This document shows, piece by piece, positions 1 through 7,262 of a stretch of DNA of 36,445 nucleotides; the stretch's first letter is position 1, and the number at the start of each line of letters is the position of its first letter. Source of the DNA: Gp7-AA10 sp035636095 (lineage in GTDB: Bacteria > Acidobacteriota > Thermoanaerobaculia > Gp7-AA8); contig DASPZU010000116.1 in NCBI GenBank assembly GCA_035636095.1, positions 1 to 36,445 of the forward strand. Direction: 5' to 3'. A program made the translations under genes and the position numbers. A model generated the notes under the pieces. It saw nothing but the letters and a program-made list of their open reading frames with translations. It was not told the origin of the DNA and searched no databases.

Positions 1-87
1 GTGAAAGGTCACAAACAGATGAAACGCCTGATCGACATTCTTGATCGAGCGATCGATGCTAAACAGTCGCTCGCGAAGACGGCTTAA
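1..87 (+). CDS. 3' end of an unidentified protein (partial)
   Basis: Frame 1 is open from the window edge to a TAA at 85-87 and gives 28 residues rich in Lys, Arg, Ile and Asp that would form a C-terminal amphipathic helix. A GTG at position 1 and an ATG at 19 could be starts, but this is more likely the tail of a longer gene whose 5' part lies outside the window. No family can be recognised from so short a piece. Confidence 0.35.
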   Translation: MKGHKQMKRLIDILDRAIDAKQSLAKTA

Positions 88-111
88 GCCACAATGGACA
101 GGAATCGCCTC

Positions 112-366
112 TCAGATTTCAACTGCCGAAGGGACATGCTCTTGTAACGGAGCCGTAAGCGTTAGTTTTCCGCCAGCAGCCTTCTTGACGTACACAGTCT
201 CCATGTAGTTCTGAGGGCTGCTTGTAGATAAAGAATCGCCATGAATGACGATGCCGGCAATAAGATTGTTCGCACTCGCGGCGCTGAAAGCAGAGATATC
301 AGTGACATTCAGAGTTGACGATCCGCTACCTGCGTTGCTCGTCAGGAAAGCCCCAGCTTTGAACAT
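112..366 (-). CDS. Hypothetical Ser/Thr/Ala-rich protein, probably the C-terminal part of a frameshifted exported protein
   Basis: The 84-residue product is rich in Ser, Thr, Ala and Asn, has alternating hydrophobic stretches (LTLTAP, NLIAGIVIHG) and no cysteine. That composition suits a small secreted beta-rich domain. The frame has no stop on its upstream side as far as 600, but no ATG lies there either. In the neighbouring frame a start at 509 encodes a convincing signal peptide that runs into a stop at 342, inside this gene. The simplest reading is one exported protein of about 130 residues broken by a single frameshift near 350-365. If the sequence is correct this is a pseudogene; otherwise ATG at 366 is the start of a short cytoplasmic protein. 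No family was recognised. Confidence 0.45.
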   Translation of the reverse strand: MFKAGAFLTSNAGSGSSTLNVTDISAFSAASANNLIAGIVIHGDSLSTSSPQNYMETVYVKKAAGGKLTLTAPLQEHVPSAVEI

Positions 367-509
367 CCGATCGCGCTCGATGTAGACTCGCCGCCAGTTC
401 GTAATGATGCCACTGACATAGCAGCCCCCGCGCCCCGTGAGACGGCAGGCGTAAACAGCAATGCGGTGGCCATGAAAGACAACAATCCGATCAGCTCTCG
501 ATTTCGCAT
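342..509 (-). other. Signal-peptide reading frame upstream of, and out of frame with, the 112-366 gene
   Basis: ATG at 509-507 follows a GGGAG about 12 nt upstream and opens a 55-codon frame. It begins with a basic n-region (MRNREL), a hydrophobic core (LLSFMATALLF) and a small-residue c-region (TPAVSRGAGAA), then a Ser/Thr/Gly-rich stretch similar in composition to the downstream frame. It stops at 342-344. This is the expected N-terminus of an exported protein, and its useful part ends where the 112-366 frame begins. I infer one interrupted gene rather than two overlapping ones. Confidence 0.4.
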
Positions 510-600
510 CGTGCGTTATTCTCCCGTTGAATCGAGAATCTATTACATTTTTCAGGAATTCCGCTTTAGTAAAATTACGTAGATATTGCGAGCTGCCTAG

Positions 601-1047
601 TCACTGGCCCGACGTCCGCGCAATCTGATCGCGCGCCCAATCGCCCGACATCGCTGCAACTTCTTCGACGACATCTCGTGTCGCGAATGGAGATCGCAGC
701 AAATCACGCATCCATAGAATTTGGTCTCGCCAGTCGCGGCCCTGATCGATGATCGAAAATTGAATGAGGTGTTGGCGAAAGCGTTCCTTGGTGTCGGGAG
801 GAAATGGAAGTTGCGCCGCCCAGGCGAACGCATAATTGATGCGAAAAATCTCGCGAACTTTTTCGCGCGCGGCCGCATCCGATCGTGAGTACAACTCGAT
901 CGCGTCGACGAGCGCGTCGTTCGCCTCGCGATCGTTCGGCATGCTGTACGCGCGCAAATCGGCGCCGAAGGGGATCGGCCTGTTGGCGATCGGCAGCAGT
1001 TTCTCGTTGAGACGCTCGATTCGCTCCCGCAACGCCTCCAGCTCCAT
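601..1047 (-). CDS. Hypothetical protein, helical, 148 aa
   Basis: This soluble, charged protein begins with a probable coiled coil (MELEALRERIERLNEKLLP), followed by Trp- and Arg-rich helices; no signal peptide or membrane segment is seen. ATG at 1047 is the natural start and lies 30 nt from the divergent OsmC gene at 1078, so the two probably share a promoter region. Codon use is ordinary for the window. I do not recognise the family. The divergent arrangement is the only contextual hint and does not establish a function in peroxide defence. Confidence 0.65.
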   Translation of the reverse strand: MELEALRERIERLNEKLLPIANRPIPFGADLRAYSMPNDREANDALVDAIELYSRSDAAAREKVREIFRINYAFAWAAQLPFPPDTKERFRQHLIQFSIIDQGRDWRDQILWMRDLLRSPFATRDVVEEVAAMSGDWARDQIARTSGQ

Positions 1048-1077
1048 TGCGATATCGTTTCAAAAGGAGGAGTTGCA

Positions 1078-1506
1078 ATGCCAGTTCGAAAAGCGGAAGC
1101 GGAATGGAACGGAGGCCTGCGCGATGGCTCCGGCAAGGTGAAGCTCGGAAGCGGCGCCTTCGAGGGAAATTACTCGTTTGGATCGCGATTCGAAAACGCC
1201 AAGGGAACGAACCCGGAGGAGCTGCTGGGCGCGGCGCATGCCGGATGTTTCTCGATGGCGCTGGCGGCAGGACTCGGGCGCGCCGGATTCCAGCCCAAGC
1301 GCGTGCACACCACCGCCACCGTTCACATCGACAAAGTCGGCGCCGGGTTCGAGATCACTAAAATCGAGCTCGACTGCGAGGCGCAGGTGCCGAACATCGA
1401 CGAGAACCTGTTTCACGCCGAGGCGACGGCGGCGAAAGATGGCTGTCCGCTCTCGAAAGCGCTCAAGGCGACACCGATCGAGATGAAGGCACGATTGGTG
1501 CGGTGA
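1078..1506 (+). CDS. OsmC family peroxiredoxin
   Basis: OsmC/Ohr proteins are cytoplasmic, thiol-dependent peroxidases that reduce organic hydroperoxides. The 142-residue length is typical of the OsmC branch. Both catalytic cysteines are visible: Cys57 in HAGCFSMAL and Cys123 in KDGCPLSKAL, the second being the resolving cysteine at the start of the C-terminal helix. The N-terminal GTNPEELLGAAHAGC block is the family signature. The start is fixed by a strong ribosome binding site, AAGGAGG at 1064-1070, seven bases before ATG. It is divergent from a hypothetical gene and followed by a palindromic repeat and purF. The subfamily call (OsmC rather than Ohr) rests on the motifs, and the exact substrate is unknown. 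Confidence 0.93.
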   Translation: MPVRKAEAEWNGGLRDGSGKVKLGSGAFEGNYSFGSRFENAKGTNPEELLGAAHAGCFSMALAAGLGRAGFQPKRVHTTATVHIDKVGAGFEITKIELDCEAQVPNIDENLFHAEATAAKDGCPLSKALKATPIEMKARLVR

Positions 1507-1513
1507 GGGCGAG

Positions 1514-1590
1514 TGCCCTCGCCCCGCCTGCGGGGGAGAGGGTGGCGCGAAGCGCCGGGTGAGGGGGCCCACCGCAAGCGGGGAGAAGGA
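1514..1590 (+). repeat. Palindromic GC-rich intergenic repeat (family A, copy 1)
   Basis: The gap between the OsmC gene and purF holds a block that reads GAGAGGGTGG, then a small GCGC-GAAG-CGCC hairpin, then GGGTGAGGGG. The reverse complement of 15246-15311 shows the same order with small differences, so these are two copies of one dispersed element. It lies upstream of purF and could fold in RNA, ending one transcript or shaping the purF leader. Confidence 0.7.
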
Positions 1591-1620
1591 TCTCACGGTA
1601 AACTCTGTTCTAGCCAACGC

Positions 1621-3084
1621 ATGTGTGGCGTCTTCGGCATCATCAATCACAAGGACGCGGCGAATCTCGTGTACCTCGGCCTCTACGCGCTGCAGCATCG
1701 CGGTCAAGAGAGCGCCGGGATCGCGACGGTCTCGCATGACGGCGTCATCTCCGACACCAATCTAGGCGAGCCCATCGGTTCTTCCGGCGCAGGCGAGCAG
1801 ATCATCGCGCCGGGCGCGCCGCAGATGCACGTCGAGAAGGAGATGGGCCACGTCGCGGACATCTTCACGCACGAGCGTCTGGCCCGGCTGCCCGGCGACA
1901 CCGCCATCGGCCACGTTCGCTACTCGACTGCCGGCGGATCGATGCTGTGCAACGCGCAGCCGATCGTGGCCTCGACCAGCAAGGGACTGGTCGCGATCGC
2001 GCACAATGGAAATCTGATCAACGGCGCCGAGCTGCGGCGCGAGCTCGGGGAAGAAGGTGCGATCTTCAACACCATGAGCGACACCGAGGTCATGGTGCAT
2101 CTGATCGCGCGGTCGAGGGAGCGCGATCTCGAGCGCGCGCTCATCGACGCGCTATCGCGCGTCAAAGGGGCGTACTCGATCGCAGTGCTGGCGCCGGGAA
2201 AAATCTTTGCGGCCCGCGACCCGTACGGGTTCCGTCCTCTGGTCCTCGGACGTCTCGGCGAATCGCTGGCGGTCGCGTCGGAGACCTGCGCCTTCGATCT
2301 GATCGGCGCGGAGACCATCCGCGAGGTGCGCCCGGGCGAAATCGTCGCAATGCAATGTGGGGCGCCGCCGACCCCGGCGGCGCTGCGCGTGGCGCATCAA
2401 TTCCCATCGAGCCGCCAGGCACCCTGCGTCTTCGAGCACGTTTACTTCGCACGCCCCGACTCGAAGATCTTCGGCAACAACGTCGCGGAAGTGCGGAAGA
2501 GATTCGGAGCGCAACTGGCGCGCGAACATCCGGTGGCAGCCGATGTGGTCATCCCCGTGCCCGATTCGGGCATGTTCGCGGCACTCGGTTACGCGCAGGA
2601 ATCGGGAATTCGGTTCGAAGTCGGCCTGGTCCGCAACCACTACGTCGGCCGCACGTTCATCGAGCCGAAGCAGACCATCCGCAATTTCGGCGTGAAGGTG
2701 AAGCTCAATCCGGTGCGCGAGATCATCGCCGGCAAGCGAGTGATTCTGATCGACGATTCGATCGTGCGCGGCACAACGTCGCAGAAGATCGTCCGAATGC
2801 TGAAGCAATTCGGCGCGACCGAAGTGCACATGCGGATCTCGTCGCCGCCCACAACCGGACCGTGCTACTACGGCATCGACACGCCGCAGCGGCGCGAGCT
2901 CATCGCCGGCTCGCAGTCGATCGAGCAGATCCGCCAGTTCATCGGCGCCGACTCCCTCGGCTATCTATCGGAAGAGGGCATGCTCAACGCCGCGGGCGGG
3001 GCGGGATACTGCACCGCCTGCTTCACGGGCAAATATCCGATCTTGCGCCAGGAAGCCGTGGCGGCTGCGGAAGTGGTTTCGTAA
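1621..3084 (+). CDS. purF: Amidophosphoribosyltransferase (glutamine PRPP amidotransferase)
   Basis: PurF catalyses the first committed step of purine synthesis: PRPP plus glutamine to 5-phosphoribosylamine. I chose ATG at 1621, although the frame is open from 1513, because removing Met exposes the catalytic N-terminal Cys of the class II glutamine amidotransferase domain (MCGVFGIINH). The glutaminase domain spans about residues 1-235 and the phosphoribosyltransferase domain about 260-470, with the PRPP loop VILIDDSIVRGTT at 374-386. Cys223, Cys415, Cys464 and Cys467 match the four iron-sulfur ligands of the Bacillus-type enzyme. That type usually carries a short propeptide, whereas here the Cys directly follows Met. 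No clear Shine-Dalgarno precedes the ATG. The 487-residue length is normal. Confidence 0.96.
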   Translation: MCGVFGIINHKDAANLVYLGLYALQHRGQESAGIATVSHDGVISDTNLGEPIGSSGAGEQIIAPGAPQMHVEKEMGHVADIFTHERLARLPGDTAIGHVRYSTAGGSMLCNAQPIVASTSKGLVAIAHNGNLINGAELRRELGEEGAIFNTMSDTEVMVHLIARSRERDLERALIDALSRVKGAYSIAVLAPGKIFAARDPYGFRPLVLGRLGESLAVASETCAFDLIGAETIREVRPGEIVAMQCGAPPTPAALRVAHQFPSSRQAPCVFEHVYFARPDSKIFGNNVAEVRKRFGAQLAREHPVAADVVIPVPDSGMFAALGYAQESGIRFEVGLVRNHYVGRTFIEPKQTIRNFGVKVKLNPVREIIAGKRVILIDDSIVRGTTSQKIVRMLKQFGATEVHMRISSPPTTGPCYYGIDTPQRRELIAGSQSIEQIRQFIGADSLGYLSEEGMLNAAGGAGYCTACFTGKYPILRQEAVAAAEVVS

Positions 3085-3139
3085 GGCAGAAGGCAGCAGG
3101 CAGAAGGAAGCCTTACTTCTGCCTTCTGCTTTCTGCCTT
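3083..3139. terminator. Heptad-repeat hairpin between convergent stop codons, probable bidirectional terminator
   Basis: The left arm at 3083-3106 and right arm at 3116-3139 are reverse complements at 22 of 24 positions, with a 9-nt loop. Each arm is built from 7-nt units of the AAGGCAG type. The hairpin begins inside the purF stop (3082-3084) and ends inside the stop of the convergent GGDEF-EAL gene (3139-3141), so it exactly fills the gap. There is no U-tract, so termination is inferred from position and pairing. Confidence 0.7.
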
Positions 3140-6100
3140 CATACTTGCAGCCGCGGCACGGCGCGCAACGGGGTGCGCCGTTCGCCGATGTATTCCGCCA
3201 GACCCTGTGCTTCCACCGGCCTGCTGAAGTAGTAGCCCTGGGCGGCATCGCACTTCCGCTTGCGAAGGAACGCCAGCTGTTCCTCGGTCTCGACACCTTC
3301 GGCAATCACACGGAGTTTGAGGCTGCGTGCGATGGCGATGACCGCCGACACAATGGCGGCATCCCCTTCGTTGCGCGTCAGATCGCGCACGAACGCGGAA
3401 TCGACCTTGACGCAGGTGATGGGAAAGCGCTTGAGATAATTTAGCGACGAATATCCTGTACCAAAATCATCTATAGAAATACTGCATCCTAATTCGCGCA
3501 ATGCGTGGAGGGTCTCGATCGACGCCTCGGCATTGGCCATGGCGGTACCTTCGGTGATCTCGATCTCGAGCGCTTTCGCTTCCAGGCCGGTCTCTTCGAG
3601 TACGCGACGGACCGTGTCGACAAGGTCCTGCTGCTGGAACTGACGGGGCGAGAGGTTGATCGAAATACGCGGCAGTGCCAGCCCGCGGTCGCGCCATTCC
3701 CGCATCTGCGTGCAGGCCGTGCGGAGCACCCACTCGCCGATCGGAAGAATCAGCCGGCTTTCTTCCGCCACCGGGATGAAGGAGGCGGGATAGACGTAGC
3801 CGCGTTCGGGGTCGTTCCATCGCAGCAGCGCCTCGGCCCCAATCACTTTGCCGTCGCCGAGACTGACCTGGGGCTGATAGTGCAGAACGAGTTGTTGCTC
3901 CTGCACCGCACGTCGAAGTTTCGACTCCAGCGATAGCCGCTGCAGCGCGCGTCCCTTCATCTCGTCGGTGCACAGCTGATACGTGTTGCGTCCCGACTCT
4001 TTGGCGCGATACATCGCGCTGTCGGCATTGCGTAGAAGCGATTCGGGATCATTGCCATCGACCGGATAGAGCGCGATGCCGATGCTGGCCGAGACGTCGA
4101 TGGGCATGCCGCCGATGGTGATCGACTTCTGCACGGCCTTGATGATCTTCTCCGCCACCGTGACGGCATCTTCCGGATGTCGCAGCTCGGAAAGAATGAT
4201 CGTGAACTCGTCTCCCCCCAGGCGCGCCACGGTGTCGTCTTCACGGACGCAGCCGCGGAGGCGGCGCGCCATCTCGAGCAGCAGCTCGTCGCCGGCGGTG
4301 TGGCCTAACGTGTCGTTGATGGACTTGAAGTGATCGAGGTCGACGAACATCACTGCCAGCGGCTTTCCGGTTCGCCGGGCGTGGGTGAGGTTCTGACTGA
4401 GGCGATCCGTGAACAGCTTGCGGTTGGGCAGATGCGTGAGCACGTCGTGGTAGGCGTGGAATTCGATCTGTTCTTCGGCCCGCTTGCGATCGCTGATGTC
4501 GGCGACGGTCATGTGGATGCGATCGCCGGCCAGGGTGAGATTCTGCAGCACGTACAACGACCCGCCCGTCTTGCGGCGCAGCTCGGTCTCGACGCTGTTG
4601 ACGGTCTTGGCCTGCTGCAGCATCAGTTCGATCTCGGCGCGCTCTGCCGGCCGTTCGTGCAGCAGTGCGATCTTGTTTCCGATCAGCTCGGCGCGATCGT
4701 AGCCCAGCATCGACGCGAACGTGACGTTGCAGTCGACGATCTCGCCGTCGAGCTTGGTGACGCACACGCCGGCCGCGTTCTGCTCGAACAGCAATCGATA
4801 TCGCAGCTCGGAGTCGCGCAGAGCTTCTTCGGCGGTGTGCTTGGCCGTCACATCGCGGAAGCTCCACACCCGCGCGTTCGCGACGCCTTCGATGCGCCGG
4901 CCGGCGGAGTAGCGTTCGAAGCGACGGCCGTCCTGGCATTCCACCAGATCGTAGCTCTCGGCATAGGGCTGCTTCTCGATCATCTGCGTGCTGCGAAGAA
5001 ATGCCTCCGGATCGGAGAGCTGATCGAGAATCGATTCGAACGCTTTCCAATCGTCGCGCGTGAGCACGCTCTTGGGAATGCGCCACATATCGAGGAAGCG
5101 CTGGTTGTAGGAAAGGATTTTTCCGTCGTCGCCGACGACCAGAATGCCGTCGGCGGTTGAATCGAGCGTCGATTCGAGCAACATGACCGCTTTGCGAATC
5201 TGGCGCTCGTTTTCCTTGCGGTCGCGGATGTCGCGTCCGATCAGCACTGCGCCTGCCGACTCGCCGTGCTGCAGCACCGGCGCAATGGACAGCATCATCT
5301 CCACGCGCTCACCGTTCTTGGCGACGAACGTCCGCTCCTTCGAGATGGCGCTCGACGGCCGGAGATTGAGGGACGACGCGTCACCTTCCGGGTCGTCGAC
5401 AAGATCATCGATTGTGCGTCCGAGAAGCTCGTTGGGCGCGTAACCCAGAATCGAACCGGCGGCCCGATTTGCGAATTGGATGCGGCCCTCGGCATCGCAC
5501 ACGAAGAGCGCGTCGGCCATCGTGCTGATGATTTCCTGCGACGCGATCGAAGGCGTCAGCGCAAGCAGATCGTAGCGGCGGAACATCCACGCCACGATCA
5601 TCACGAATCCGAGGATCGGAATGTATCCGAACGGATAAATTGCCACGCCGAACTTGGGCAGGTAATCGACGCATCCGACATACGCGACGATGAAGGCCAC
5701 GATCAGCATGCGGATGCGCTTGCGCTCGACGCCGTGCGCTTTCGGATAGGCGCGGACATACTCGAAAAGCGACGCCATCAGATATCCGAAGAAGAAGAGC
5801 AGGAACGGAATCGCCGCCGCGGCCCGGTATCGCGGGTAGTAGCCCCACCAGAAGAGATCGACGCGCGGAACGAGAAGATCGGTCGCGCTTCCGATGGCCG
5901 CGAAAAAGGCAGCCAGCGACCACGCAACCCACACCGCGAATTTGCGCTGCTCGTAGATGCGGAGCATCTCGACCGTGAAGTGATAGATGGCTGCCGCGAC
6001 GAAAGGAATGCCGAGGTAGGCCGCGTGCGCCCACCACAAGGCCTGGGCAGACTCCGCTGTCGAGTACATCAGCGTGAACGCCAGCAGCCAGATCGCGGCG

Positions 6101-6243
6101 GCGATCGAGAGCGTGAGAAATGCGCTCGTCACGCGCGAGACGCGGCGGCGAATGACACTGCCACCGAAGACCAGCATCAAAAACGCGGTCAATGCCGTCG
6201 GAATCGCGGACGGCGCAAGGCCATGCTGCAGAATGGCGTGCAC
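3139..6243 (-). CDS. 7TM-PAS-GGDEF-EAL cyclic-di-GMP signalling protein
   Basis: This membrane receptor can potentially make and degrade cyclic di-GMP. Residues about 8-225 form seven membrane helices like the N-terminal 7TM sensor region of some histidine kinases. Three PAS-like modules follow at about 235-345, 350-470 and 478-590, then GGDEF (about 595-755) and EAL (about 770-1025). The synthase motif GGDEF is intact at 676-680, with an inhibitory RxxD site at 667-670. The phosphodiesterase motif EAL at 803-805, the DDFGTG loop at 925-930, VKVD at 945-948 and EGVET are all present, so both activities look possible. The start is GTG at 6243; the first internal ATG would cut the first helix. 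It is last in a minus-strand operon, 23 nt after the TPR gene. Loop 6 of the EAL domain has unusually AT-rich codons. Confidence 0.93.
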   Translation of the reverse strand: MHAILQHGLAPSAIPTALTAFLMLVFGGSVIRRRVSRVTSAFLTLSIAAAIWLLAFTLMYSTAESAQALWWAHAAYLGIPFVAAAIYHFTVEMLRIYEQRKFAVWVAWSLAAFFAAIGSATDLLVPRVDLFWWGYYPRYRAAAAIPFLLFFFGYLMASLFEYVRAYPKAHGVERKRIRMLIVAFIVAYVGCVDYLPKFGVAIYPFGYIPILGFVMIVAWMFRRYDLLALTPSIASQEIISTMADALFVCDAEGRIQFANRAAGSILGYAPNELLGRTIDDLVDDPEGDASSLNLRPSSAISKERTFVAKNGERVEMMLSIAPVLQHGESAGAVLIGRDIRDRKENERQIRKAVMLLESTLDSTADGILVVGDDGKILSYNQRFLDMWRIPKSVLTRDDWKAFESILDQLSDPEAFLRSTQMIEKQPYAESYDLVECQDGRRFERYSAGRRIEGVANARVWSFRDVTAKHTAEEALRDSELRYRLLFEQNAAGVCVTKLDGEIVDCNVTFASMLGYDRAELIGNKIALLHERPAERAEIELMLQQAKTVNSVETELRRKTGGSLYVLQNLTLAGDRIHMTVADISDRKRAEEQIEFHAYHDVLTHLPNRKLFTDRLSQNLTHARRTGKPLAVMFVDLDHFKSINDTLGHTAGDELLLEMARRLRGCVREDDTVARLGGDEFTIILSELRHPEDAVTVAEKIIKAVQKSITIGGMPIDVSASIGIALYPVDGNDPESLLRNADSAMYRAKESGRNTYQLCTDEMKGRALQRLSLESKLRRAVQEQQLVLHYQPQVSLGDGKVIGAEALLRWNDPERGYVYPASFIPVAEESRLILPIGEWVLRTACTQMREWRDRGLALPRISINLSPRQFQQQDLVDTVRRVLEETGLEAKALEIEITEGTAMANAEASIETLHALRELGCSISIDDFGTGYSSLNYLKRFPITCVKVDSAFVRDLTRNEGDAAIVSAVIAIARSLKLRVIAEGVETEEQLAFLRKRKCDAAQGYYFSRPVEAQGLAEYIGERRTPLRAVPRLQV

Positions 6244-6266
6244 TGTTATGGGGACCCCAGAATCCT

Positions 6267-7262
6267 CTATTTTCCGACAGCGCGCGCCGATTGTCGAAAA
6301 GCGTGACTGTTGTCACTTACCGCCTTGCGCGCCATGTCGGCCTCGGCTGCAATGTACCCGAAGGCCGACCATTGTGGCCCGTCCACGATTTTCTTCCATA
6401 ACGCCTGAGCGCGATCCGACTGCCCGTTGTAGAAGTACCAATTGCCGATTCCGTAGAGGATGGTGGCGCCCTCGGTTGTGTTGGCATCCTGCTTCACCAG
6501 CTCTTCGGGCGCGATTTCGCCTTCATACATCAAGAGCAGCTTGTGATACGGAATGTTCTCGATCACGTCGAGATCGATGCTGATCGGCTCCAGAACTTTG
6601 TCGGCTTCCTTGACGCGACCGAGGCGCCGCAACGTCATGTAGATCCAATGCGACGCCGATACCAGCCGATCGGGATTTTTCGCGAGCTCGAGGCAGTGCC
6701 GGTACGCAGTCAGCGCGTGCGCGTCGTCGCCTAACAGGTAGTACGCGAGACCGAGGTGATAAAAGATGTTCGACTGCAGGGAGCCGAGCGGAATGTTGCG
6801 GGCGTTCGGCTGCCCATCGGGCTCGACCTCATCCGCCTTTCCGCGAACGAGCAGTGCCGCGAATTCGAGCTCTTTTACGGCGTCCCGGAATCGGCGGACC
6901 GTGATGTAGCGATGTCCGCGATGGCGGTACATTCGCGCATCGTCAGGATGTTTGTGAATTCCCTCTGTGAAAATGTTGATGGCTTCGCGGTACCGCCCCA
7001 GATACGCCGTGCGGCGGCCGAGCCACAGGATGGCCTCGGCGCTGTTCGGATTGGCATCGTAGTCGCGCCGCGCCTGCGCCAGCTCCTCCTCGCGCTTTTT
7101 CTCCACGTCGGCCGCCAGCGGCGGCGAGCTCAATGGCTTGCCGAGGAGCGAGATCGCTTCCACGTCGGGCGGAAGCATCTGCTCCGAATCGGGAGGCGGG
7201 GCCGGCGCGGACGCGCAGGCAAGACAAAGGCTCGCGATGATCGCTGCGCCTGATTTCGCCAT
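6267..7262 (-). CDS. Exported TPR-repeat protein
   Basis: The N-terminus is a signal peptide with cysteines at 13 and 16 (SLCLACASAP). The lipobox is poor, so lipoprotein status is uncertain. A Pro-rich linker leads to helical pairs of TPR type, including AEAILWLGRRTAYLGRYREA at about 74-93, then repeats near 100-140, 165-195 and 295-325. TPR arrays bind proteins and act as scaffolds. The ATG at 7262-7260 overlaps the stop of the upstream aminotransferase by one base (TAATG), which points to translational coupling. With the downstream GGDEF-EAL gene it forms a three-gene unit. Its partner is unknown. Confidence 0.8.
   Translation of the reverse strand: MAKSGAAIIASLCLACASAPAPPPDSEQMLPPDVEAISLLGKPLSSPPLAADVEKKREEELAQARRDYDANPNSAEAILWLGRRTAYLGRYREAINIFTEGIHKHPDDARMYRHRGHRYITVRRFRDAVKELEFAALLVRGKADEVEPDGQPNARNIPLGSLQSNIFYHLGLAYYLLGDDAHALTAYRHCLELAKNPDRLVSASHWIYMTLRRLGRVKEADKVLEPISIDLDVIENIPYHKLLLMYEGEIAPEELVKQDANTTEGATILYGIGNWYFYNGQSDRAQALWKKIVDGPQWSAFGYIAAEADMARKAVSDNSHAFRQSARAVGK

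Noticed and set aside
3083..3139. Possible CRISPR-like array
   Set aside because: Units are only 7 nt without spacers and form one hairpin.
5266..6306. Plus-strand open frame opposite the 7TM region
   Set aside because: The translation is highly charged and low in hydrophobics, and it mirrors the membrane-helix codons of the real gene on the other strand.
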